64,000 nt of DNA from Bacteroides sp. MSB163. Its GTDB lineage: Bacteria > Bacteroidota > Bacteroidia > Bacteroidales > Bacteroidaceae. Of the stretch, positions 1 to 8,391 are shown one piece after another. Numbering within the stretch: the stretch's first letter is position 1; each line of letters starts with the position of its first letter. The notes under the pieces were generated by a model, which was not told the DNA's origin, ran no database searches, and worked only from the letters and a program-made list of their open reading frames with translations. The stretch lies in assembly GCF_036416795.1 (NCBI RefSeq), contig NZ_CP143867.1, positions 2,294,001 through 2,358,000 on the forward strand, read 5' to 3'. The position numbers were made by a program, and so were the translations under genes.

Positions 1-2
1 GT

Positions 3-926
3 CCGCAAAACCTGCTGACGGAAGGATATATTCAGGATAAGACTGGTGATGTTTTTATTCATGAGTTCAAGGATTATCTTACGAAGGTGAAGGGCACGGA
101 AGATGTATACACGGCACGTTTGGAGAAACTGTGGGAAGAACGTTTCGCAGGATTGGGATATAGAGAATTTAAACAGAAATTAAATAGTGGTACGTTGTGG
201 GAAGGTTCCCGTGCAGTGTCTGTGGGTAAGCATGAAGTATTGCTGAAAGAAGATGCAGCCGTAATTCGCCAACGAATGGATGGACTATTCTATAGTTTGA
301 AGACTTTGCTTGTTGATAAGTTGCGGAAGACTAAAGGGCGTTTTGATGAAGAAGAATTGCGTGCGATATTTGCCGAGCATGGTATGGATGTGCCGTCAGC
401 AAAACGTTTCATAGGTTCACTGCTGGAGTCACGTACGGAAGAAGGGCGTAGTGTGAGCTATATCAGTAGTGTGAAGAAGAAAGACTCCAATGAACTTTCT
501 TTCACGGTGACGAAAGGATTTGACTTGTTGCTGTCGCGCTATCAGAAACTCTTTAGCCAGCGCATTGTGGGTAAAAAAGGTGACCGGTTATTGTTCTATA
601 GTACTCCGTTCTCTGATTTGAATATGCTGCTTAATCTCCTTTCCATGCTCGATTGTCTTTCATTCAGTGTAGAAGGTGGGGGTACGCCTTGTGTGCAGGT
701 GTTTTTCGATGATCCTGAGAGTTTACTGCAGATCGCGTCCTCTGATGAATATCACAATCTGATACTTGAGAATAATGAGCAGATATTCCAGGAGCAGATC
801 GAACTGTTCTCTTTCTTCTTCGGAACGGATGGAATGGATGATACGAAACGCTGGGATTTTATTGAAGACTATTTTACCGGAATGGGAGTAGAGGAACTGA
901 AGGCGAAGTATGCTGCTCCACTATAA
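3..926 (+). CDS. C-terminal part of a large protein of uncertain function (5' end outside window)
   Basis: The reading frame is open from the first bases of the window, so this is the 3' end of a longer gene; a GTG at 87 lies in frame but is probably internal. About 307 residues are visible, without membrane segments or a signal peptide. The last 40 residues contain an RWDFIEDYF stretch followed by a short acidic/basic tail, which reminds me of the C-termini of large RecQ-like DEAD/DEAH helicases, but no helicase motif lies inside the window. The stop overlaps the end of the convergent DUF3037 gene by 6 bases. The helicase idea is weak and rests on memory of the family; the upstream sequence would settle it. 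Confidence 0.55.
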   Translation, partial: PQNLLTEGYIQDKTGDVFIHEFKDYLTKVKGTEDVYTARLEKLWEERFAGLGYREFKQKLNSGTLWEGSRAVSVGKHEVLLKEDAAVIRQRMDGLFYSLKTLLVDKLRKTKGRFDEEELRAIFAEHGMDVPSAKRFIGSLLESRTEEGRSVSYISSVKKKDSNELSFTVTKGFDLLLSRYQKLFSQRIVGKKGDRLLFYSTPFSDLNMLLNLLSMLDCLSFSVEGGGTPCVQVFFDDPESLLQIASSDEYHNLILENNEQIFQEQIELFSFFFGTDGMDDTKRWDFIEDYFTGMGVEELKAKYAAPL

Positions 927-1304
927 AACCAATTCTTTGAATAATCTTTCTAACGTCCTGTCCAGATCGTCGGAGAAACCGGCATGCGGACGGGACGTTT
1001 GAATACAGGAACTCCGCACGGCAGTCAGCCAGCGGAAACGTTCCGGTACATCAAGTTGGGCAATGGGGCCGCCGTCTTTGGCTCCCGAACATATTTTATT
1101 AAATACATCCAAATGGGCAAATACCAATTCCCGGTCTACTTCGGAAACATATAGCTTCAGTTTGTCCTCGTTTACCTGACAAACGGACTTGATGTAACCT
1201 GCCCTTTTCGAGAAAAGGATTACTCCCACATTGAAGAACTCCTCACGTTCTACTTTGGGAACCAGGCGAATAACTGCGTACTCATATAAGTGCTTTCCTT
1301 GCAT
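921..1304 (-). CDS. DUF3037 family protein, partner of the HipA-like kinase
   Basis: A 127-residue protein starting MQGKHLYEYAVIRLVP and containing EEFFNVGVILFS, the opening characteristic of DUF3037. No enzymatic function is established for the family as far as I know. It is translated after the HipA-like kinase gene and overlaps it by 23 bases, so the two are translationally coupled; DUF3037 and HipA_2 genes commonly occur as such a pair. I infer a joint function, for example kinase plus accessory or modulator. Its 3' end overlaps the convergent upstream gene by 6 bases. It is soluble, with no signal peptide or transmembrane segment. Confidence 0.85.
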   Translation of the reverse strand: MQGKHLYEYAVIRLVPKVEREEFFNVGVILFSKRAGYIKSVCQVNEDKLKLYVSEVDRELVFAHLDVFNKICSGAKDGGPIAQLDVPERFRWLTAVRSSCIQTSRPHAGFSDDLDRTLERLFKELVL

Positions 1305-2067
1305 TCTGTGCTTCTTTTACAAATATTTCGGAATGTGCCAGTCTTTCGGTCAGAAAGCGGGTATAGATATCTCTGATTTCTTCGGGCGTTTCATGGGTGT
1401 CTTCCCAGTTCAGCCAGTCGTCAGGAATAAGTGCGACGATCTGCTGTATCTTTTCATCAGTCAGCATGGGACGAAGGACGGTATCGGCTTCTTCAAGTCG
1501 GGATGCTTCGGGGAGCAGCACGTGATTTTTGATATAGGTGAACGGACTTACCGCATGCTTCTTCCAGTTTTCCCATGAATGGTGAAAGTAAAGAGAAGCG
1601 CCGTGGTCTATCAGCCAAAGTTCCTTGTGCCACATCAGCATATTGGTGTTGCGAAAAGTACGGTCTATATTGGTCAGGTAGGCATCCAGCCAGACAATAC
1701 GTGAGGCCAGTTCCGGATCTACCTTGGTTGCTACAGGATCGAATGTCAGGGCCCCCGAAAGGAAGTGTAACCCTAGGTTCAGTCCGCGGCTGCCTTGCAA
1801 TAAGTCTTGTATTTCTTCGTCTCCTTCGGTCCGTCCGAATGCTTCATCGAGGTTCAGAAACACCAGCTCCGGCACTCTGAATCCAAGTATATGCGCAACC
1901 TCTCCACCAATTAGTTCGGATATCAATGCCTTTGTTCCATGGCCGGCACCACGAAACTTTACGACGTATTTGAATTCGTCATCAGCTTCCGCCAGTGCTG
2001 GTAGCGAACCACCTTCGCGCAAAGGGGTGATGTAACGGGTCAGATTGACTGTTCGCAACTCTATCAT
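1282..2067 (-). CDS. HipA-like kinase domain protein (HipA_2 family)
   Basis: A 261-residue cytosolic protein with the layout of a HipA-type Ser/Thr kinase: an ATP-binding lysine in YVVKF (about K37), the catalytic-loop stretch NIDRTFRNTN (D135, N140) and a metal-binding IDHG (D154), so the active site looks complete. It lacks the N-terminal subdomain of classical HipA toxins, and no HipB-like HTH antitoxin gene is adjacent. Its partner is instead the overlapping DUF3037 gene. The substrate is unknown; classical HipA phosphorylates glutamyl-tRNA synthetase, but that should not be carried over to this family. The kinase fold is well supported and the biological role is open. Confidence 0.85.
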   Translation of the reverse strand: MIELRTVNLTRYITPLREGGSLPALAEADDEFKYVVKFRGAGHGTKALISELIGGEVAHILGFRVPELVFLNLDEAFGRTEGDEEIQDLLQGSRGLNLGLHFLSGALTFDPVATKVDPELASRIVWLDAYLTNIDRTFRNTNMLMWHKELWLIDHGASLYFHHSWENWKKHAVSPFTYIKNHVLLPEASRLEEADTVLRPMLTDEKIQQIVALIPDDWLNWEDTHETPEEIRDIYTRFLTERLAHSEIFVKEAQNARKALI

Positions 2068-2140
2068 GATTGTCCTTTCAGAAAATAGTTAGGCCGTCCG
2101 GCTCTTTTGAGGGGATGACTGCTGCAAAGATAGTGAATAT

Positions 2141-2506
2141 TCACGATTGCCCAAGGTTGGCTTCCAGAAACTGTTGCAGAATGCGGGCATGATTGCGGAC
2201 AGGTTCTTTGGAGGCATATAGCAAAGTAACCGTTTTATAGGGTTTGATTGCTGCCAGAAAATTCCGTGTGGCTTCAGATGTTTCCAGTTCTTTCCGATAC
2301 ATATCTGAGAAAGCCTCCCAATGTCCTGCCGTATCTTCATGAAACCATTTCCTGAGTTCGGGGGAAGGCGTGATGTCTTTTTCCCAGACATCATATTTCA
2401 GATATTCTTTTTTCATGCCGCGAGGCCATAGACGATCTACCAATACGCGGTAACCGTCTTCTGCTTCGGGATCTTCATAGACCCGTTTGATTTTTATCTG
2501 CGTCAT
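2141..2506 (-). CDS. DUF488 family protein (YeaO-like)
   Basis: A 121-residue protein with the DUF488 signature VLVDRLWPRGM near residue 22, an aromatic/acidic middle (LRKWFHED) and TLLYASKEP toward the C-terminus. The length is normal for the family. The biochemical role is not established. It is a single gene, 73 bases upstream of the HipA-like kinase on the same strand and possibly co-transcribed with it. It has no signal peptide or membrane segment. Confidence 0.85.
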   Translation of the reverse strand: MTQIKIKRVYEDPEAEDGYRVLVDRLWPRGMKKEYLKYDVWEKDITPSPELRKWFHEDTAGHWEAFSDMYRKELETSEATRNFLAAIKPYKTVTLLYASKEPVRNHARILQQFLEANLGQS

Positions 2507-2647
2507 AGCTTTCTTTTTTTATATATACAAATAATTGGCGGAATTAGTTCATTAGTGTACGGGATATGAACAAAGAGTGATAAGCACGTACATCACTATT
2601 ACCTTTCCCCCGCAAAAAGCTTGCATATCTACTGAAGCATGACTACC

Positions 2648-2724
2648 TTTGTTGCTCAAGATGGCATCTTGTGTAGTATAACATGCCATCTTAAACTACA
2701 CAAGATGCCATCTTGAGCAGCAAA
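2648..2724. repeat. 30-base inverted repeat whose arms are themselves palindromic
   Basis: The left arm (2648-2677) and right arm (2695-2724) are reverse complements at 29 of 30 positions, with a 17-base loop. Each arm contains the odd palindrome CAAGATG-N-CATCTTG, and the loop holds a further partial copy (ATGCCATCTT). The same core therefore occurs three times in 77 bases. There is no T-run after it, so a simple terminator is unlikely. A relic of a small mobile element or a protein-binding array are alternatives. Confidence 0.8.
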
Positions 2725-3171
2725 GCAAAGGGAGTTCCAGTTCTCAAGGTAATAAGTTTCAGATGTCATGTCCCTATGCTGCTGACATTGAGAAGCATAG
2801 ATACCTTTCGGATCGCATGTTGGGCCACGAAACGCTACACCCAAGAACCGCTACGCTCCGAAACGCTGGAGTGCGAACGTACACAGCCCCAAAATACACC
2901 GGAAGACGAAGCAAGGGAAATTGATACGGCAACAGGCTGAAAGCCGATGAAAGAGATGAAAGTGCAAAACGGCATGATTATTCACACAAACCACGCTTAG
3001 AATGCGGACAGGCACTTAAACAAGTCTTAATCTTCTGCAAGTGAGGCAAAAAAGATGTTTCCTTTCTGAACGGTTTTGTACATTTCTTCCGGGCTGAAGG
3101 TAAAGGAATAGCGGTGAAAATGTAAAGAATCAAAATGGTCATTGTTTAAACGTAAACTTTCAGATGCATGA

Positions 3172-3202
3172 TTGTATATCTCATACATGTGATATATATT
3201 TG
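3172..3202 (+). promoter_or_regulatory. Bacteroides-type promoter upstream of the acetyltransferase relic
   Basis: TTG at 3172-3174, a 20-base spacer and TATATTTG at 3195-3202 match the Bacteroides -33/-7 consensus. It lies about 40 bases before the relic's ATG, so the relic may still be transcribed, perhaps into the T9SS operon that follows. Confidence 0.6.
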
Positions 3203-3243
3203 CTAAAAATAAAGTTTTACACAGTAGGAACCTCAAAAAAAGT

Positions 3244-3483
3244 ATGGAGATTAATATACGGGAAGCTACTACCTCAGATTTCAATCAGATTAATGCTTTG
3301 TTCAGAGAGTTTGCTGAATTTGAGAATTTGCCTGAGAGAATGACAAATACGGTAGATCAAGGCTGCCACAGATTGCGTTGGCAAGTGTCAGAATGGAACA
3401 AGCCAGCTATTGATTTTTATAAGAAGCTAGAAGCTACTATAAGTGGGGTAGAACAGTATTGTGATTTGTCTTTCTCTTTTTGA
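3244..3483 (+). pseudogene. GNAT-family N-acetyltransferase relic with in-frame internal deletion
   Basis: The frame encodes only 79 residues. Residues 1-38 (MEINIREATTSDFNQINALF onward) are a normal GNAT N-terminus, and residues from about 40 (GCHRLRWQV, then NKPAIDFYKKL) are a normal GNAT C-terminus. The middle, including strands beta2-beta4 and the acetyl-CoA-binding Q/RxxGxG/A loop, is missing. Full-length relatives have about 150-160 residues, so roughly 70-80 codons were lost in frame near 3358-3363. The usual Gly after KKL is replaced by Glu. Without the acetyl-CoA site the product cannot be a working acetyltransferase. A reading frame is preserved, so it may still be translated. Confidence 0.75.
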
Positions 3484-3528
3484 TTCTGTTTTACACAATT
3501 TTTTCTCGTTTTATCAGTTCTTATATTG

Positions 3529-4482
3529 ATGAAATGTAGCCGTATCCTGAAATATACTATTTTTATCTGTCTTTTCTTTTGTGCGGCAAAAGGTCAGGCG
3601 CAATTTGATGCACGCTTCAGTCAATACTGGGAGGTGAAGGGATATTATCATCCCGGCTGGGCGGGGCAGGCAGATAATAAAATGAATATTTATGGTTCGT
3701 ATGGCATGCAGTTGATGGGTTTTACACATGCTCCGCGCGTAATGTACTTTGGGGCTGATATGCCTTTTACTCTGTTCAATAAGCAGCATGGTGTGGGTGT
3801 TGGCTTTTTCAATGAGGGGATCGGCCTGTTCCGTAATCAACGTTTTTGGGGGCAATATGCCTATCAGATGAAAATCCGGAAAGGTAAGTTGGGTATCGGA
3901 CTTCAAGTGGGGATGCTGACCGTATCGTTTGATCCGTCTGATATCAATCTTGGAGATGAAACGGATGATGAAGCTTTTCCGACAGCTGCGGAGAGTGGAA
4001 TGGCCGTTGATCTCGGATTGGGTGGATACTATTCGCATCCTAAGTTTTATGCAGGATTTTCTGCCCATCACCTGACGGCTCCCTGTGTCTCTCTGGGAGA
4101 CAAAAGCCAAATAAAAATACATCCTATCTTTTATTTGACAGGTGGATACAATATTCAGACGCGTAATCCGTTAATTTCCATACAACCTTCTATGCAGTTG
4201 CAAAGTGATTTTACTTCTACAAGGCTGGATGTAACGGGGCGATTGTTTTATACCTATCATTCCCGGGTGCTTAGTGGAGGATTGACTTATTCGCCGGATA
4301 CCTCGGTGACATTCAGCTTCGGATTGACGGTGCGGGGTGTGACGTTAGGATATGCTTATGAGTGTTTTACTTCGAAGATAGGTGTCGCAAGTGGTAGCCA
4401 CGATCTGGTAGTGAGGTATGCATTGGACTTGAATGTATTTAAGAAAAACCGGAACTTGCATAAGAGTGTACGGATTTTGTAA
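3529..4482 (+). CDS. PorP/SprF family type IX secretion outer-membrane protein
   Basis: A 317-residue protein with a signal peptide (MKCSRILKYTIFICLFFCAA, cleavage near AKGQA-Q) followed by FDARFSQYW and repeated amphipathic beta strands, the pattern of PorP/SprF beta-barrels. The family sits in the outer membrane and works with PorK/PorN in the type IX secretion system. ATG at 3529 is chosen over a TTG one codon earlier. It is the first gene of a five-gene run, 15 bases ahead of gldK, in the same order as the porPKLMN locus of Porphyromonas gingivalis. The family has many paralogues, so the assignment as the core PorP relies on this context. Confidence 0.9.
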   Translation: MKCSRILKYTIFICLFFCAAKGQAQFDARFSQYWEVKGYYHPGWAGQADNKMNIYGSYGMQLMGFTHAPRVMYFGADMPFTLFNKQHGVGVGFFNEGIGLFRNQRFWGQYAYQMKIRKGKLGIGLQVGMLTVSFDPSDINLGDETDDEAFPTAAESGMAVDLGLGGYYSHPKFYAGFSAHHLTAPCVSLGDKSQIKIHPIFYLTGGYNIQTRNPLISIQPSMQLQSDFTSTRLDVTGRLFYTYHSRVLSGGLTYSPDTSVTFSFGLTVRGVTLGYAYECFTSKIGVASGSHDLVVRYALDLNVFKKNRNLHKSVRIL

Positions 4483-4497
4483 GAGAATATACGAACA

Positions 4498-5955
4498 ATG
4501 GGAAAGAATAAAGGAATGAAAACAATTCATGTGTGGTACGGGGCGGCTTTATTGCTGTTCGGTTCGCTGGTTTCGTGCATGGGGACGGTGGGAAACAGTT
4601 CCATGAGAGGTGGCGAAGTGATAGGAGCCAGTGCCGTGGCATGGAATGAGCCTGCACCTTACGGTATGGTGCTGGTGAAACGTGGTTCGGTGAAAATGGG
4701 ACCCGACAAGCAAGACAGCTTGTGGGGAACAATCGTTCCTTCACGGGAAATTTCAGTCGAGTCTTTCTGGATGGATGATACGGAAGTGACGGTTGCCGAA
4801 TATAAACAGTTTGTCAATTGGGTACGCGATTCCATTATCCGTGAACGTCTGGCAGATCCTGCTTATGGCGGTAATGAATTATATAAGATAGAAGAAGACC
4901 GGGAAGGAAATCCTATCAAACCTTATCTGAACTGGTCGAAACCTATTCCTTGGAGGCGGGCGACAGAAGATGAGCAGATGGCTATTGAGAGTGTATATAA
5001 ACGTCATCCTATCGACGGTACGCTGATGCTGGATGCCGGTCAGATGAATTATTATTATGAGATTTATGATTATGCTGAGGCAGCCAAGCGCCACAATCGT
5101 TTGAACCCTTCCGAACGTGTCAAGAACACTGATATACAGGTGAACCCGGAAGAAGTGGTTATGATAACAAAGGATACGGCATACATTGATGATGAAGGGC
5201 GGATTGTGAACCGTACCATTACCCGTCCGTTGTCCAGCGAATGGGATTTCCTTAATAGTTATATTGTGAATATCTATCCCGATACAACCTGTTGGGTGAA
5301 TGACTTTCCGAATGCGAATAATGAACAATATATGCGTCTGTATTTCAACCATCCCAGTTACAACGAACATCCGGTGGTGGGGGTCAGTTGGGAACAGGCG
5401 AATGCATTCTGTGCCTGGCGCACGAACTATCTGCTTGCAGGTCTGCGCGGACAGGCGAAGTATATTCAGCGCTACCGTCTGCCGACTGAGGCGGAGTGGG
5501 AGTTTGCCGCACGAGGCCGGGAAGATAACAAATATCCCTGGAAGGACAGTGAAGAAACGAAGGATGACCGGGGATGCTACAATGCAAACTATAAGCCGGG
5601 TAAAGGAAATTACACCAAAGACGGCAATCTGATATCAACCCGTGTGGGGGCTTATACGCCTAATTCGAACGGATTGTATGACATGGCAGGTAATGTGGCG
5701 GAGTGGACTTCGACGGCTTATACCGAGTCTGGAGTTTTGCAAGCAAGTGACATCAATCCGGATATTCAGTATAATGCCGCGCCGGATGACCCGTATGCGT
5801 TGAAAAAGAAAGTGGTGCGTGGAGGTTCATGGAAAGATGTGAACGCGTTTATCCGTTCGGATGCCCGTACGGCGGAGTATCAGAATGAACAACGCTCGTA
5901 TGTAGGGTTCCGTTGTGTACGTACGCAAGTGGGATATAATAAGAAGGGAAAATGA
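4498..5955 (+). CDS. gldK: Type IX secretion / gliding lipoprotein GldK (PorK)
   Basis: A 485-residue lipoprotein: signal sequence with lipobox GSLVSC (Cys27), then a formylglycine-generating-enzyme-like (sulfatase-modifying factor) fold with WMDDTEVT, LPTEAEWEFAARG, GLYDMAGNVAEWT and VVRGGSWKD near the C-terminus. GldK/PorK keeps this fold as a structural protein and forms the periplasmic ring with GldN/PorN under the outer membrane. A long insert around residues 120-260 separates the N-terminal part of the domain from the rest, as in other GldK proteins. ATG at 4498 is used; an ATG at 4516 would also give a good signal peptide. gldL follows after 20 bases. Confidence 0.95.
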   Translation: MGKNKGMKTIHVWYGAALLLFGSLVSCMGTVGNSSMRGGEVIGASAVAWNEPAPYGMVLVKRGSVKMGPDKQDSLWGTIVPSREISVESFWMDDTEVTVAEYKQFVNWVRDSIIRERLADPAYGGNELYKIEEDREGNPIKPYLNWSKPIPWRRATEDEQMAIESVYKRHPIDGTLMLDAGQMNYYYEIYDYAEAAKRHNRLNPSERVKNTDIQVNPEEVVMITKDTAYIDDEGRIVNRTITRPLSSEWDFLNSYIVNIYPDTTCWVNDFPNANNEQYMRLYFNHPSYNEHPVVGVSWEQANAFCAWRTNYLLAGLRGQAKYIQRYRLPTEAEWEFAARGREDNKYPWKDSEETKDDRGCYNANYKPGKGNYTKDGNLISTRVGAYTPNSNGLYDMAGNVAEWTSTAYTESGVLQASDINPDIQYNAAPDDPYALKKKVVRGGSWKDVNAFIRSDARTAEYQNEQRSYVGFRCVRTQVGYNKKGK

Positions 5956-5975
5956 TAAGATGGTAAAATGCTAAG

Positions 5976-6701
5976 ATGATGGAGAAAGACACTGTAAATA
6001 AAAAGAGGGATTTCGGACAAAAGTTGCAGGACTTTATGGCGAGTTACCGTGGCAAGGTCATTATGAATTATGCCTATAGCTGGGGTGCTGCCATTGTTAT
6101 TGCAGGCACATTGTTTAAACTGACGCACTTGCCCGGTGCCAATCTGATGTTATGGATTGGGATGGGAACGGAAGTTCTGGTATTTTTCATTTCTGCATTT
6201 GACTTGCCGAGAAGACAGACGGAGACACCCCCATCCGCTGGTGTTGTTGTGGTGGGAGATGCTATAACCGGCAATGCTGCAATCGGCAATGCTGACGGAT
6301 GGGCGAATGATTCTTATAAAGGACAATCTTCTTCTTCAAATCAGCCGGTATCAGTGACTGTAGGAGCGAATCATTATTCACCCGGAACTCCGGCTCCTGC
6401 TTTTACTCCTGAAATGGAAGAAACTACGCAGGCTTACATAGCCCAACTGAAAGAAATGACAGAAATGCTTTCGCGCTTTACGGCACAGGCTGAATCTCTC
6501 TCACATGATGCTGAGCAGATGAGTGCCTTAAACCGTAATCTTGCAGGTATCAATGCTATCTATGAGATGCAGCTTCGCAGTGCCAGCACTCAGATCAATA
6601 CAATCGATCAGGTGCATGAGCAAACCCGTAAGATGGCGCGTCAGATAGAAGAATTGAATGCTGTCTATGCCCGCATGTTGCAAGCTGTGCAGGTTAAGTG
6701 A
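5976..6701 (+). CDS. gldL: Type IX secretion inner-membrane motor protein GldL (PorL)
   Basis: A 241-residue protein with a short cytoplasmic N-terminus and two closely spaced membrane helices (about residues 28-48 and 53-75; VIMNYAYSWGAAIVIAG, then LMLWIGMGTEVLVFFISAFD). A low-complexity linker and a predicted coiled-coil cytoplasmic tail (about 150-241) follow. GldL with GldM forms the proton-motive-force-driven motor of the T9SS; the acidic residue in helix 2 (TEVLVF) is the expected proton-path glutamate. It lies between gldK and gldM. The linker (about residues 80-140), rich in Gly, Ser, Asn and Val, is probably variable between species. Confidence 0.95.
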   Translation: MMEKDTVNKKRDFGQKLQDFMASYRGKVIMNYAYSWGAAIVIAGTLFKLTHLPGANLMLWIGMGTEVLVFFISAFDLPRRQTETPPSAGVVVVGDAITGNAAIGNADGWANDSYKGQSSSSNQPVSVTVGANHYSPGTPAPAFTPEMEETTQAYIAQLKEMTEMLSRFTAQAESLSHDAEQMSALNRNLAGINAIYEMQLRSASTQINTIDQVHEQTRKMARQIEELNAVYARMLQAVQVK

Positions 6702-6786
6702 TAAAGTGGTGAAGCGATAGGGTGGGAGTTAAAGCTATCGTATAGCCAAGATGTAAATAGTAAATTGCTAAATTGTAAATAGCCTC

Positions 6787-8358
6787 ATGTCTCTGAACAC
6801 CAATCCGGATTCTCCGCGTCAGAAGATGATAAACCTGATGTATATCGTCCTGATGGCGATGCTGGCACTCAACGTTTCGTCGGATGTGCTGAATGGTTTT
6901 TCATTGGTAGATGAAAGTCTTTCCCGTACAACGGCAAACTCTACCGTGCAGAATCAATCACTGTATGATGGGCTTGCCGGTGCCAACGAACGTAATCCTG
7001 AGAAAATAGGACCGTGGTTTGAGAAAGCAGTACGTGTGAAGAATATGTCCGATTCGCTCTATACCTATGTGGATGAATTGAAACTACGCATTGTGAAGGA
7101 AGCGGATGGCAAGAATGGGGATGTTGCCAATATCTCCAATAAAGAAGATTTGGAAGCAGCTTCTTTTGTGATGCTTGCACCCGGTAGCGGACAGGGCAAA
7201 GCGCTGTTCAACCGGATCAATCAATACCGGGAAAATATTCTGACTCTTGTTACCGATCCGATACAACAGAAGATTATCCGTGATAATTTGGGTACCGAAG
7301 TACCGCGTAAGGCGTCAGCAGCCGGAAAAAACTGGCAGGAATATATCTTTGAAAATACTCCGGTGGCCGCGGCTGTCACCCTATTAACCAAACTGCAAAG
7401 TGATGTGCGCTATGCCGAAGGTGAAGTATTGCATTTGCTGACGCAGAATACCGATGTACAGGATGTACGTGTAAATCAACTTCAGGCTTATGTCATTCCT
7501 ACCTCTCAGAATGTGGTGCGCGGTGGTACGTACAGTGCCCGTGTCATTCTGGCTGCTGTGGATTCTACCCAGCGCCCTTCTATTTATATAGCCGGTGAAA
7601 AGCAACCGGATAATGCCGAAGGATGGTTCGAAACTGTTTGTAACCGTACAGGGGAGTTCTTTTTGGATGGTTATCTGGAGTTGGCGCAAGGGAATGGCGA
7701 AGTGCTTCGCAGAGAGTTCTCACAGAAATATACGGTGGTTGAACCTACTGCTACGGTTTCTGCTACAATGATGAATGTACTCTATGCCGGATACGATAAT
7801 CCGATCAGTATTTCTGTTCCCGGAGTGCCGGGGGGACAGGTACAGGCAAGTATTGTGAATGGAAACGGAACTCTGAATCGTGCCGGAAACGGGTACATTG
7901 CTCATCCTACGACTATCGGTAAAGATGTAGTGATTCGTGTGACGGCATCCGTTGACGGACGTACGCAATCGATGGGGGATTATACTTATCGTGTGCGCCA
8001 GTTGCCTGATCCTTCACCGTTTATAGAATATACGGAAGACGGGACACCTAAACGATATCGGGGGGGGCGTGGATTGTCTAAAGCAATTTTGATGAATACT
8101 CCCGGCATTGTAGCTGCTATTGATGATGGTTTGTTGAATATCAACTTCCGGGTGCTGGGATTTGAAACTGTTTTCTTTGATAATATGGGAAATGCCGTGC
8201 CGGAAGTGTCTTCGGGGGCTTCATTCTCTACACGTCAGAAAGATATGTTTCGCCGTTTATCCAGAGGTAAACGTTTCTATATTTCCCGGGTTCGTGCGGT
8301 GGGGCCGGATGGGGTGGAGCGTTTGCTGCCTACTACGTTGGAAGTGATTGTGAATTAA
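6787..8358 (+). CDS. gldM: Type IX secretion inner-membrane motor protein GldM (PorM)
   Basis: A 523-residue protein beginning MSLNTNPDSPRQKMINLMYI, with one N-terminal membrane helix (about residues 15-35, continuing VLMAMLALNVSSDVLNGF). A long periplasmic part of four domains follows. This is the standard GldM/PorM architecture and length. The dimer spans the periplasm, links the GldL motor to the GldK/GldN ring and carries torque. It is 85 bases from gldL; that gap contains short repeats of a TAAATAGTAAATTG type and a weak CGATAG/CTATCG hairpin but no clear promoter, so co-transcription is likely. Confidence 0.95.
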   Translation: MSLNTNPDSPRQKMINLMYIVLMAMLALNVSSDVLNGFSLVDESLSRTTANSTVQNQSLYDGLAGANERNPEKIGPWFEKAVRVKNMSDSLYTYVDELKLRIVKEADGKNGDVANISNKEDLEAASFVMLAPGSGQGKALFNRINQYRENILTLVTDPIQQKIIRDNLGTEVPRKASAAGKNWQEYIFENTPVAAAVTLLTKLQSDVRYAEGEVLHLLTQNTDVQDVRVNQLQAYVIPTSQNVVRGGTYSARVILAAVDSTQRPSIYIAGEKQPDNAEGWFETVCNRTGEFFLDGYLELAQGNGEVLRREFSQKYTVVEPTATVSATMMNVLYAGYDNPISISVPGVPGGQVQASIVNGNGTLNRAGNGYIAHPTTIGKDVVIRVTASVDGRTQSMGDYTYRVRQLPDPSPFIEYTEDGTPKRYRGGRGLSKAILMNTPGIVAAIDDGLLNINFRVLGFETVFFDNMGNAVPEVSSGASFSTRQKDMFRRLSRGKRFYISRVRAVGPDGVERLLPTTLEVIVN

Positions 8359-8391
8359 AATTAGAAATCGAATATAATAAGGTATAAGACT

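Larger units (their letters stand above)
2507..3243. other. Gene-poor stretch with an inverted repeat and no convincing gene
   Basis: About 735 bases separate the DUF488 gene from the acetyltransferase relic. The stretch holds the inverted repeat at 2648-2724 and a promoter-like site at 3172-3202. Short open frames exist on both strands (2713-2940 plus, 2656-2844 minus, 3027-3284 minus). None has a recognisable domain, and the first two start within the repeat. The region may be remains of degraded mobile or coding DNA. Confidence 0.5.

Noticed and set aside
2713..2940. 75-codon open frame in the gap after the DUF488 gene
   Set aside because: It starts inside the inverted repeat, has no recognised domain, and an overlapping frame on the other strand is equally good.
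3027..3284. 85-codon frame on the minus strand overlapping the acetyltransferase relic
   Set aside because: Its start lies inside the relic, it covers the relic's promoter, and the protein pattern is not convincing. The end portion might be a gene remnant, but I cannot support it.
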